A DNA stretch of 64,000 nucleotides from positions 1,837,148 to 1,901,147 of the forward strand of contig BCGN01000003.1 of NCBI GenBank assembly GCA_001599295.1. Direction: 5' to 3'. This DNA comes from Sporopachydermia quercuum. Its lineage: Eukaryota > Ascomycota > Sporopachydermiomycetes > Sporopachydermiales > Sporopachydermiaceae. Each line of letters begins with the position of its first letter. The stretch's first letter is position 1. The notes under the pieces are model-generated. The model saw nothing but the letters and a program-made list of their open reading frames with translations. It made no database searches and was not told the origin of the DNA. Both the position numbers and the translations under genes were made by a program. Shown piece by piece: positions 32,342-42,391 of this stretch.

Positions 32342-35056
32342 ATGAAACTTTTCCCTCCACCAAAATTCACACTGAGAGGCCATAGATCTTCCATCAAGTA
32401 TATACTATTCTTCTATATTCCTATCTCTGCATCATCAACATCATCTACGACATATTTTCCTTTACTGATATCGGGTGATAATTCAGGATATGTAATAATA
32501 TGGGACCTTTTGTCAAGGAAAGCAATCAACGTTTGGAGTGCTCATAATGATGGCATTAAATGCTTGTATCAAGTAGGATCTCAATTACTAACGGGAGCAT
32601 CTGATGGTATCAAGCTATGGTCAATACAGCAGGGAGAACAGAATGAACAAAGAACAGAAGATGGAACTCAGAGGACTGGAAACGAAAATGGGCCTTTGCT
32701 TGTGAGCGAAATTGATATCGATATTCCTGGATTTACAGGCATAGGAGTATTTGTAGTTGAGAAGGATGAGCAGAGAACCACCAGGCGGACCGGAACAAGA
32801 ACCATCAAAAGAAACGAATTGAATGAATCAACAGAATTTTTTTTTGACGAGAGGCCTACTCCTAACTACAATGAAAACTTTTTGAAAAGCTCTATTAGTA
32901 AATCGTTGTCTCCTCCTCCTCCACCAACTACATTAATTGCTATTCCGCAAATGGAGACGGTAATCATTCATGCTCTCACAACAACATATAAGAAAGTAGT
33001 TAAATTTCCAAATACTGGCATTGTTACATCAATAAAATTCATATCTAATTCTCTATTAGTTATTGGTTATGAATCTGGTAATATAGCGTTAGTTTCAATT
33101 CATGGCAGTGAAGATGGCAATAGTAATGAGAGTGCTGATAATGAAGATGGGGATGATAGGAGTTTCAGCACATTTGTTGAGAATGATATGAATTCTACTA
33201 CTAAAAGCAATACAGCAAATACCACAGAAAAAAGCATAGAGAGTATAGCTGAGAATGATAGTACAAAGGAAAGCACACTGAATGGGAACGTCAAACAGAC
33301 AGATAATGATGCAACTAATTCTGCAGTTGATTTGACAGATGACAGAAGTATCAAAACATACGACGGAGCAAATATTTCAAATGGTAGCACTGTTGATAAT
33401 ATTGATGATAAAAATAATAGTATCAATACATCTATTCATAAGGATTCTGTTGAAATTAACACTACTGATAATAACAATAATAGCACTAATAGTGCTAATA
33501 ACATGAATTACGATCTTCATTCTGTCGGTAGCACTATTGATGATAATATTGATAAGAACGACACCATCAATACTAAGCGTTCAGCGGATATTCATAGTAT
33601 AAATGCTGATAATACTATCAAGCAATCTGTTGGTAAAACAGTTCACAAGAATTCAAATAGTACAACAAATAATCCTAGCAATGATGACAAAAGCTATCAA
33701 AATTTTGACATTAGCTCAACGAATTCAAAAAACCAACCAAAAGACCAGTCAAAAGAGCAGTCAAAAATCCCAAATATCTCAACAAAGTCAAATTTATCCC
33801 AACTTTTTGCTAACAATAATCGAAACAAATTATCTGACAAAAAATCCAACACAAGTATCAAGACTGCCAGTAAATCTAACAAAACTTTGAAACGACTATT
33901 GAAAGATGAGTTGATTTCCTTACAAGAATCTCCGATTCTTTCAATTGAACACTCAAATTTAACCGGAGAGATTTTCTGCTCAGGAATCTCTTCGATTATT
34001 TCAATAGTCAGATTGCCATTTGATTTGAGAGCTGAGAATACCAGCCAAATGACAGAAACTGCTGATAAAACGACTGATGATGCAAACAGTGCTAAGTTAT
34101 ATGAAAATGAAAGGAACGAAAGATTTGAAATTGAAAGCAGTAAGTGGGATATGGAAAATAATGAGCTTAACAGCTATAACAATAATGATAACAATGTCAT
34201 AAATGACAATAATAGTAACAGCAATAAATATAAAAATAATAGCAATAATGACATTGATTCCGGCAATGGTAATAGTAACGACAAAAACTCCAAACTTAGT
34301 GACATTAACTCTGAAAATGGTATCAATTCTTGTTACAATAAATCTGACAAAAATTACAAACACTCTTTGAATGGAACTACCAACGGTTTCAGAACAATTA
34401 CCTCCCAATTTGATAACAATATCCCACAAGTTTGCCCTCAAATGTTTTCTCCAGTTTCCGTAAATATTCAACATTCGGGAATTGAATCATTGAGCCTGAA
34501 CCACTCATCAAGTTTATTGTCATGCATCACATGGGACGGAAGAGTTCGGTTGTTTGACACTAGAAATGGCAATACTAATGATGGGGTAGCTGGAAACCGC
34601 GGCAAAGATGGCGTGAACTATTCCAATTTAACCCAAATAGCGTCCTTCAAAACCGGGGATAATAACAGTATAGATAAAAGACCTGCAGGTACAGCTATCA
34701 AATCAATGAACGATCCAAAATCCAGATTTCAAGAATTTGGTGATTCCGATAAACCTACATGTGTTGTATTTAGTAAGCGGGATATTTCGGAACAGAATAA
34801 ATTCAATGCGGGACACCTGCAATCTCATCCGAAGGCAACAAGCGAGACAACAAGAAGGACTCTGACTAATACAACTACCAGTAGTAATAACAATACGGGA
34901 AATAGTGACGGATTAAAAGCGGAAATAACTGCTGCTAAGTCTTCCGGTTTATCTTTACGCGATTTTCGTTTGATTAAGAAACGGATTGAATTGTCTGGCA
35001 AACAAATGCTTGCAGTCGGGAAAAAGAACGGACGAATAAGCATTTATGAGCTGTGA
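32342..35056 (+). CDS. ASA1: WD40 protein, probable ASTRA-associated Asa1
   Basis: Asa1 is a WD40 partner of the ASTRA/TTT complex that supports PIKK kinases such as Mec1 and Tor. The N-terminus has the family's first repeats: KFTLRGHRSSIKYI, LLISGDNSGYVIIWDL, AHNDGIKCLYQVGSQ and LLTGASDGIKLW. Later WD-like segments are SLLSCITWDGRVRLFD and the C-terminal MLAVGKKNGRISIYEL, the usual Asa1 ending. The 904-aa length is about twice S. cerevisiae Asa1 (443). The extra length is Asn/Ser/Asp/Thr-rich, mainly about residues 250-520 and 580-680, inserted between propeller blades. The frame is open, so these are translated inserts. Identification rests on the two ends; another WD40 protein is possible. 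Confidence 0.72.
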   Translation: MKLFPPPKFTLRGHRSSIKYILFFYIPISASSTSSTTYFPLLISGDNSGYVIIWDLLSRKAINVWSAHNDGIKCLYQVGSQLLTGASDGIKLWSIQQGEQNEQRTEDGTQRTGNENGPLLVSEIDIDIPGFTGIGVFVVEKDEQRTTRRTGTRTIKRNELNESTEFFFDERPTPNYNENFLKSSISKSLSPPPPPTTLIAIPQMETVIIHALTTTYKKVVKFPNTGIVTSIKFISNSLLVIGYESGNIALVSIHGSEDGNSNESADNEDGDDRSFSTFVENDMNSTTKSNTANTTEKSIESIAENDSTKESTLNGNVKQTDNDATNSAVDLTDDRSIKTYDGANISNGSTVDNIDDKNNSINTSIHKDSVEINTTDNNNNSTNSANNMNYDLHSVGSTIDDNIDKNDTINTKRSADIHSINADNTIKQSVGKTVHKNSNSTTNNPSNDDKSYQNFDISSTNSKNQPKDQSKEQSKIPNISTKSNLSQLFANNNRNKLSDKKSNTSIKTASKSNKTLKRLLKDELISLQESPILSIEHSNLTGEIFCSGISSIISIVRLPFDLRAENTSQMTETADKTTDDANSAKLYENERNERFEIESSKWDMENNELNSYNNNDNNVINDNNSNSNKYKNNSNNDIDSGNGNSNDKNSKLSDINSENGINSCYNKSDKNYKHSLNGTTNGFRTITSQFDNNIPQVCPQMFSPVSVNIQHSGIESLSLNHSSSLLSCITWDGRVRLFDTRNGNTNDGVAGNRGKDGVNYSNLTQIASFKTGDNNSIDKRPAGTAIKSMNDPKSRFQEFGDSDKPTCVVFSKRDISEQNKFNAGHLQSHPKATSETTRRTLTNTTTSSNNNTGNSDGLKAEITAAKSSGLSLRDFRLIKKRIELSGKQMLAVGKKNGRISIYEL

Positions 35057-35813
35057 TCCAACATAGCAGATACTATATTGAGGTTAACGGAAGGTTATAG
35101 TTAATATCGGAGATTACACATTTTCCTCCTACTTAATCGTCATTCAACATTTACAACGTATTGTAGTATAAATTAGCATTTTAGAGTCAATTTTATTGAT
35201 TAAAACATTGAGCGTTTTATACTGATTATTAATGATTACTTCACTCTATTGAGTTGATTTTTTATAATTTCCGCTTTATGCCGAGATGATCGAACGGTTT
35301 CCGGTTTCTTGTTTGGTACTCCATAGGGCAAGGCAGGAATGTTATCATTTTCGATATGCTGGACGCTTGAGGATATCCGAGATCTGCCATAGAAATGGTG
35401 GTATATTTCGGTGATGATAACGTAAGAGAATGGGGGGGGGGGAAAGAGCTTCTGATTGGGAAATAATGTCCGATTTGGCTTGTATTAGATTATTTGGTTC
35501 TATAACTCAGCCAAAGAGGATTTCAGAGTTTCTGACATTAGTCCTGCTATTGTTTCCGCTATCAGATCTGTTATTGATACCGATATTTCTACCACTTTTT
35601 ATTATTATTAGTAAAAAAGCGGAAACTATTCAGTTCAAGCTGGCACATGAAAAACTATTATTTCTGAATATTGACCGAGTTTTCCGTGATGGAGACAGCT
35701 TAACATGCTACAAATCCCGTTATTATATCCGGTATTGTCGGGTCGAGTACCACCTCATTTCCACTTTCATTGCATATTTTCTTTTATTAGGACTTTTTCT
35801 GTCTACTTTTCTT
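35057..35813. other. Intergenic region between ASA1 and SHE3
   Basis: Two genes converge in this 760-base gap. It holds an 11-base run of G (35432-35442), very unusual here. A 161-codon hydrophobic plus-strand frame starts beside that run and overlaps the SHE3 end; I do not accept it as a gene. Confidence 0.5.
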
Positions 35814-36739
35814 TCATTTCTTTTCAACGTCTCTCCTGTTACTGTTTGCGGTATCTCTTCCAGTTTCTCTTTGGGGTTGCCCCTCTCCCTCAATTTTCTC
35901 TATTGCTTCATCTAAAGTAAGTACAGTTTTCCTACTGACAACCCCTCTTTGAATACTCATTATATCCGTAACTATCTCTTTACCTCGTTTTAGTGTTCCT
36001 ACTATCTCCGCTTTCTCTTCGGCTATTATTTTCCCTTCTTTCTCCTCAATTCTGCCACAAATCTCCTCCAGTATCCCGCATTTCCGTTTGTAATCCCGAG
36101 CTAACCCTTCGTACACTTTCTCTAATTTCTCACTCTTTTCCATTTGAACTTCTAATGTTTTCCGATATTCCTCAACTGTACGAATCTTCTCCGCATTCTC
36201 GGTTTGCTTTTCACGGTACAAACTCCTCAGCTCCGCTATTTCTTTGCTAAATTCTTCTCTTATTTGCTTGATTTCCCCGCTTACAATCTCATAGCTTCGG
36301 CTTAATGTCTCTACTTCTCGTTTCAACCCCTCTTTTTCCTTAGTAATTGAATTTGAGTTTTCTTGATACTCCGCTATTTTCCGCTGCAGCTCTGCTATTT
36401 TCCCGTTCCCCACATTTAGTTCTTGCGTTAACATTTCAATCTTTCGATCCCGTCGGGTTATCAACCCCGAATAAACTTCCTCTTGTGATGCCGCTGTAGC
36501 CACTTTAGCTTGCAGTTCCCCGCACTGAGCTTTCAGAATAAGGTTCGACTTTTTCAGATCGGTGTTTTGTATCTCTTGGGAAATGAGAGATCGTCGAAGA
36601 TCGTCGATGGTGGCTTGCAAGGTTTCAATAACTCTTGTGGTTGGGTTCCGTTTGGAGGGGCTATCGTCCAATCGGATAGTGGGGGTGATATTGAATGTTT
36701 TGTGTTCCGGCGTTGGAATGGAATACAAATTTGGTTTAA
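35814..36739 (-). CDS. SHE3: Probable mRNA-transport adaptor She3 (5' exon missing)
   Basis: She3 ties the RNA-binding protein She2 to the type V myosin Myo4 for mRNA transport to the bud. This exon encodes 307 residues, nearly all coiled coil. The segment DSPSKRNPTTRVIETLQ, then TIDDLRRSL, matches the She3 N-terminal signature (SSPTK, SSRVIESLHDQIDML in S. cerevisiae). The frame lacks an ATG before about residue 100. A TACTAAC at 36757-36763 followed by GTCGTAG places an acceptor at 36740, so a short first exon must lie upstream on the minus strand. I could not locate its donor. The C-terminal half is shorter than yeast She3 (425 aa). Another coiled-coil protein remains possible. Confidence 0.62.
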
Positions 36740-38018
36740 CTACGACAATATTTCAGTTAGTATGAGTCCAAGAGGGGTCAAAAATGAGGGGTAACTCGGA
36801 ATCGGAAGGACTAGGATAGTGCCCAGTGTTAGTAGGAAGATCCAGAATAAGATAGCAGAACGGAGAACGGAAAACGCAGACAATATGAGAAATAAACATA
36901 ACCCGAAACCAATAATATCTCCTGATCATCTCCTCCGCTTTTCCCATTGTCATCTCCACTATTCTAACCATTTATATCCGAACTGAACCAATCAGAGCCT
37001 TTACTAGTTCCCCTTTTCTCAGTCGTTAGTATTGTTTCCGACAGACTCTTAGGTCATTAACAACACAAAATGAGTAAACACATAATATATATCAGCCTAT
37101 TCAGGAAACTTTCACCTAACAAAACTTGGTAACCAGGTTATTATTTCATACTGAAACCGATAATTCAGAACTGCTGATTGGAAAGAATTCTCTCCACGAA
37201 TGAAAGTATCACACAAAAACTACACCCGTGTCAGAAACAGTGATTGATTTGCCATATTCATTGTAGTTTCCCTGTAGTTTCCATGCTGTTTCTATGCTGT
37301 TTCTATGTTGTTTCCATGTTCCATAGAAGAGATAGGCTAAACCAACTGTATCAGAACTCCACTGACATAGACTTCTCCTGCATCTCTCCTGCAGTCGATA
37401 AGTCTGTATTAATCCTTTACATCCAGTGCTTGACCTTAAAAGTGAAAAGCTATCTGATATGAATCAAGAATCTATACTATTGGAAGTATGGGAATGTACT
37501 GCAGCATAAGCAGATACGAAAAAAAGAATCAGATAGCAACTTAGTATAAGAATACCTGAGGTTTTTATGCATAAATCAACCATGAGATAGAGCACAAATG
37601 ATCTTAATCTATAAACGAGCTTTTGCGCTTCTGCGATTTGAACATTTTCTGGTCAATCTCAGGTTATTTTGTTCTTCTATTCGAATCAAATTTTCTGTCA
37701 AAGGGCAGTTTCTAATGGATTGAGCTGATGGTCAGATATATTGCCAGTTCTTTGGAAATACTGAATTTAGTGATAGTCTATTCTGCTTGCAGAATGAAGA
37801 TCCTAGTGAATATTCATACAGGTGATAACTGCTAGCTAACAGTTGCCTGGGGTACTTTAAAAACAATGATACTTTCATGCTCTTGGCGCAATAACGCTCC
37901 GTATTGTTCATCTAGCCAAACTACAGAACACTTTCTATTTTCTGTCACTCTCTTTACTATTTCTTTCTTTTCCTTTCCTTTCCTTCATATTCCTATTCGA
38001 AGCTGGTCATTACAAATG
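36740..38018. other. Intergenic region upstream of SHE3
   Basis: This region should contain the SHE3 first exon and promoter. A second TACTAAC (minus strand) lies near 36830 and a third near 37025. A four-copy 11-bp tandem repeat lies at 37277-37320 (unit GTTTCYATGYT). No other gene is evident. Confidence 0.45.
37277..37320 (+). repeat. 11-bp tandem repeat, four copies
   Basis: Four consecutive units of GTTTCYATGYT with small differences between units. Non-coding location. Confidence 0.85.
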
Positions 38019-38264
38019 CTACATACCTTCCAAACCTGGTCCTAATGATTTACTATTCAGCATCAGTTTACCATTAGGTTTCCCAGAATTACCTTTATTT
38101 TCCTTAGAAATGGCAGTTTCAACAAATCCATTGCCATTGTTGTTCTCATGGCTATTACTGTTATTGCTATTATTACTATTGCTACTAGTATTGCTGCTGC
38201 TATTCAATCTATCAACAAAAGGATTCGTCCTATTATCGGTCGCACTTTCTGTCATTGTTTCCAA
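38019..38264 (-). CDS. Small Asn/Ser-rich protein of unknown function
   Basis: An ATG-started frame of 81 codons: METMTESATDNRTNPFVDRL, then a run of Ser and Asn, then NGFVETAISKENKGN and PNGKLMLNSKSLGPGLEGM. I do not recognise it. The non-repetitive ends, with NPFVDRL and SLGPGLEG, look like selected protein sequence rather than chance. The stop sits inside a GTATGT donor-like string (GAAGGTATGTAG), so the gene may continue through an intron into a downstream exon that I could not identify. Upstream on the genome is the hairpin at 38616 and SRP54, transcribed the same way. Confidence 0.4.
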   Translation of the reverse strand: METMTESATDNRTNPFVDRLNSSSNTSSNSNNSNNSNSHENNNGNGFVETAISKENKGNSGKPNGKLMLNSKSLGPGLEGM

Positions 38265-39105
38265 AGTGCTTTTTATACTTCAATGGTCAATTGAATTGCT
38301 CCTATTAAAAGTAGCAATAATCAATACATCTAGCAAGTAAATAATATGATGAAAATAGGTAAAAAGCGCAGAAAACCACAGTTGATGGAAAGAAAACTCA
38401 CAGAGAACTTTTAGTACTTTCTGTTTTTGTTGGTTGTCCCATTGGGTTTGTGTTCTGTATGAGCTAGGTTACCATAGTATAAAATATACCGCAAAGGATA
38501 AAGATAGTCCTTAATTGGGAAGGTGAAATAGAAACTAGATGAAAACCTAAAAGCGTCGGAAGTGTCCAATAAAAGGGTACTGGTTTATGTTGATACAATA
38601 CTACCTCATTTGGAGTCAACCAAAAAAGGCTTAGATTCATGGGAAATATGGTAAGTCTCTAAATCATATTTCCTATGAATTTAAGCCTTCTGGTTGATTT
38701 TCAATTGAACCACCAGTGATGTTCTTTGATTTAATAAAAATACTCCAAAAAAATGAAGTGAGTTCCCATAATAGAGAGCATTAAAGCAGAGTGCACCTAG
38801 AAAGGTGTGAATCTCACTAATCATACTTTCCAATCTTCAGTTTCTACAGCTGATTATCTTACCAATACATAAGCAGTTAGGACGATATTAGAGCCTCATA
38901 ATTATTTTCTTTCGATACGTATCTACCCAACCTAATAAAACAAGAAACATGGAGAAGTCATTATTCTCTATACACATTAAAATGAATTATAGTCGTTATT
39001 TCACTATCAAAATTGGTATGTGCATGCCTCATCTCCGTTCAGTTTCTCCTATTGATTCCTATTAAGCTTCTTCCTCACATTACACCTAGCAACACCTAAA
39101 ACTTC
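38265..39105. other. Intergenic region between SRP54 and the small gene
   Basis: About 840 bases with a strong hairpin at 38616-38697 and a GGACACTTC-type motif (minus strand) at 38558-38577. No protein gene is apparent. Confidence 0.5.
38616..38697 (+). other. Long stem-loop, possible hairpin RNA or foldback relic
   Basis: Arms 38616-38650 and 38665-38697 are near-perfect reverse complements around a 14-base loop. The left arm has two extra A residues. Of the substitutions, the two in the long uninterrupted stem (GGCTTA.. to ..AAATATG) are G-U pairs if the plus strand is transcribed. No flanking target duplication was noticed. Function is unknown. Confidence 0.7.
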
Positions 39106-40680
39106 CTAACCTAAGCCAAAATTCTTCATCATTTGCTGCATTTGAGGATTCTGCATCATTTGTTGGATTTGTCCCTGTGATGGCATTCCTCTTCCACCTA
39201 ACATTCCTTTCATCATATCTCCCATACCTCCAGCACCAGCACCAGCACCAGCTCCGCCCATCATTTCCATCATTTTACTCATATCAGGCATGCCACCAGG
39301 TAAGCCACCGCCATTTCTCATCTGCTGGGCCATTCTCGCCATTTGAGCCGGTGATTTGCCTTTCATTCCTTTAGCATCCATAAAATTCTTACTAGCACCT
39401 GCCATACTTTCCATCATTCTCTGTTGTAGTAATACAGCTTCAACCTCGGTAACGGATGTCCCACTTCCTCGGGCTACTCGGATCATCCGACTGGGCTCTT
39501 TAATGAATATCTTACCGTCGGAGTCCAATTCCTTGTCTGTCATTGAATCCATAATATATATCATCCGTTTCATTCGACTGGATGCTTCATCTTCACCAAC
39601 TTCATTCATCATAGCACCGATTTGTCCTGGCAACATACTGGCAATCTGGGACAATGGACCCATTTTCATGATATTTCCCATCTGGTCTTTGAAATCTCGA
39701 ATGGTGAATTTGCCCTCTTGGAAATGCTTGATAGTATCCTTTTGATCAAGCTTTAACGATTGAACATGTTCCATTAACCCTTGGATATCGCCAATTCCTA
39801 GCAGTTTGGAAATGAACTGTCTGGGGGAAAACGTTTCTAAATCATGAATATGTTCACCCGTACCAATAAATACTATAGGAGTATTAGTAGCTGCTACGGC
39901 AGAAATAGCACCACCACCTTTAGCATGGCCGTCCATTTTAGTGAGAATAATAGCCCCGAAATCAGCGCTTTCCTTAAAAGCACGAGACTGCATTTCAGCC
40001 GCTTGCCCAATAGAAGCATCAAGCACCATAATAGTTTGATTGGGTTTCACTGCTTCACCAATTTGGATCATTTCATTGAAAAGCTCTTTTTCTTGCTGAT
40101 GACGTCCTGAAGTATCAACAATGATGATGTCAAAATTCTCTCGCTTGAATTTCTCAACACCGTCTTTGGAAACCTTCACGGGATCTGTCTCTGTGTAAGA
40201 TCCATAATAAGGGATCTTTGCTTTAGTAGCGTTTTGCTTCAATTGATCAAAAGCACCAGCTCTGAAAGTATCAGCACATACCAAGCCAACTTTGAAGCCT
40301 CTTCTTTGGTAGTAAACAGCCAGCTTAGTACAAGATGTGGTTTTACCAGCACCTTGAAGACCAACGAACATGATCACATTGCTTTTCCCTTTCTTTGGCT
40401 TATATGGTTCAGTTTTACAGTCAACCAAAGCGCACAGCTCGTCAAACACTGTACTCTGGATCAATTTCTTTTTATTCACACCGGGGGCCTCCTTTAAGTT
40501 GATTTTTGACTTTATGGAGTTTCTCAAGTTGGCGACAAGTTTCACATTTACGTCTGATTCTAACAAAGCGGTTGATATTTCTTTAAGCATGGCATCAATT
40601 GCTTTTTTGTCCACGACGTTTGATTTTGTCAGGTCGGTCACCGCGGCATTGATACGCCTTCCAAGGTCAGCGAGAACCAT
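39106..40680 (-). CDS. SRP54: Signal recognition particle 54-kDa subunit
   Basis: Srp54 is the GTPase of SRP: it binds signal sequences at the ribosome and docks with the SRP receptor at the ER. The 524-aa protein (yeast 541) has the N domain (about 1-85). The G domain follows with GLQGAGKTT (about 107-115), DTSGRHQQE (the yeast form of DTAGR) and [10 protein letters not shown]. The C-terminal M domain (from about 330) is Met-rich, followed by a Gly-Ala and Met-Gln tail. The conserved DELC segment has its leucine encoded by CTG, useful evidence that CTG is not serine in this organism. Single exon, start aligned with the family. Confidence 0.98.
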   Translation of the reverse strand: MVLADLGRRINAAVTDLTKSNVVDKKAIDAMLKEISTALLESDVNVKLVANLRNSIKSKINLKEAPGVNKKKLIQSTVFDELCALVDCKTEPYKPKKGKSNVIMFVGLQGAGKTTSCTKLAVYYQRRGFKVGLVCADTFRAGAFDQLKQNATKAKIPYYGSYTETDPVKVSKDGVEKFKRENFDIIIVDTSGRHQQEKELFNEMIQIGEAVKPNQTIMVLDASIGQAAEMQSRAFKESADFGAIILTKMDGHAKGGGAISAVAATNTPIVFIGTGEHIHDLETFSPRQFISKLLGIGDIQGLMEHVQSLKLDQKDTIKHFQEGKFTIRDFKDQMGNIMKMGPLSQIASMLPGQIGAMMNEVGEDEASSRMKRMIYIMDSMTDKELDSDGKIFIKEPSRMIRVARGSGTSVTEVEAVLLQQRMMESMAGASKNFMDAKGMKGKSPAQMARMAQQMRNGGGLPGGMPDMSKMMEMMGGAGAGAGAGGMGDMMKGMLGGRGMPSQGQIQQMMQNPQMQQMMKNFGLG

Positions 40681-42391
40681 AGTTGGAGAGTATTTTGGCT
40701 ATTAAAAGGAAGTAATTATGGTAGGCAAATTAGTAGAACTGTTGAGCAAAGTAGAGCAGCGGAGGGAGGTAATAGCCGCGACGTGCTTGTGTATGTTGAG
40801 ATTAGAACAGTTGATGAAATGTAGATAAAAAAAAACAAGTGGCGGGTAGGTTGACATTTAGTGTTTTTGTTTTAATAATTGTAGTTTGTGGTGGTGTCTG
40901 AAATACAAAAACTGTTTCAAATCCACGAATTAGAAACTAGTGTTTCAGCTGAATGAATCTGACTTCTGATGTTGAGCTTGAAATATTCATTGTACAACAG
41001 GAAATGAAAAGTGTACAGAATAAGAAAAAAGGTGACTGGGTGTAAGAAGAATTCTGAGATGAAGATATGATGTCGAAAGGGAGAAGCAGAAGATCGCAAG
41101 TGCGAATAAGACACCATAAAAGGACAGACTTTGCATGATTAAATGAGCTTATATGCTTGGAAATTACTAATTAGCATTAATAAATTGTTTTTGGTGTTTG
41201 GAAATGACTAACGTAAAGGATGATCTATTCTACTAACCTGAATATCTAGCAGTTATGAATGTAAAAATTTAAGTATGACGTAATCATTAATGAATTTGAA
41301 CCTAAAAAATATTAAATAATCAATAAACTATGGTTACAACAGTATATCAATCATATCTTTTAGCCAGCCACTTTATGATTCAATAAATGTAATAAGTTAA
41401 AATCAGTCCCTAATTTATTGATCACGTTATCATTTCTAGCAATTTTAATGGTCTTTTCGGTCTTTTCATGCAGGAAGAGAATATGAAATGCCACTGCTCG
41501 TTGAAAACAAAACTAATTAATAATTAAAACTGGATTTTACATCTGATTTACAGATCCTTAATTTAGGTTTGTGTTCGGCCTTAAAACCAAGTTTGAATCT
41601 TCTATTTGAGTGAATCTCTGTTGTTTTAGGACATTCAGATAGCTGTTAACCATATAATTTCCGATATTTTCAGCTCCTAATTTCCGAAATTACGAAATCT
41701 TACCTTGCCTATATTATCTTTTCCGCATTCTGTGTCTGTAGTTGTATTCCTTATCACACAATCATCACACGAACAAATGATTAAACTAACACAGGACCAA
41801 AATCCAAGCAAAAGTTGATTCAAATTGTGCATTGTGTTAATTTTATTCAACATCTCTTAAAAGGATCAATAGAATCCCAAGAATAGCCGTTCAAGCTGCC
41901 GCAGAACTCATCGTTTTTTCCAGTGAATGTTTGTGCCAATTGACTTGGATCAACAGTTTGGAACGGAGCTCGGATAGCCACAAATAAGATTTCGGGTATA
42001 TTTCCTAACCAGGATTAAACAAATCCTCTTTGTGTGAAATTTCAGTTTGAATTTATCCGCTATTATCTCCAATTTCCATCTGACTAGCAGGTTCTCGTTT
42101 CTTACGTGTGGTATTCATTATATTCATTTCGTCTCTCTCCTTCCATCCTCGGCTTGGAATTAAGATCGGATCCGCAAAATCACAATAGCAGGATTTCATT
42201 GGAACATTAATGTCAAATCTGACCTATTTTTCGCTAGCCACAAAAGTACAAAATTAACCAAATTTTCACTCGCAACAGAATCAGAAGAACCTCGGTTTGA
42301 TTCCCTAATTTGGCAACAACTCGAAACTGCATCTACCCGCTCTTTATTCAGTTCGTACCCCTGGGACCCAGCCTGAAATTACCCCTCCAAA
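40681..42391. promoter_or_regulatory. Divergent promoter region of SRP54 and CCZ1
   Basis: SRP54 and CCZ1 are transcribed away from this 1.7 kb. From about 41640 on, TTTCCG words become frequent. Small frames have no recognised homology. Confidence 0.45.

Noticed and set aside
35430-35915. 161-codon hydrophobic plus-strand frame between ASA1 and SHE3
   Set aside because: It begins at the G run, overlaps the SHE3 end antisense, and its hydrophobicity follows from T-rich sequence. No family resemblance.
39106-40680. CTG-Ser genetic code
   Set aside because: A CTG codon falls on a conserved leucine of SRP54, so standard decoding fits better.
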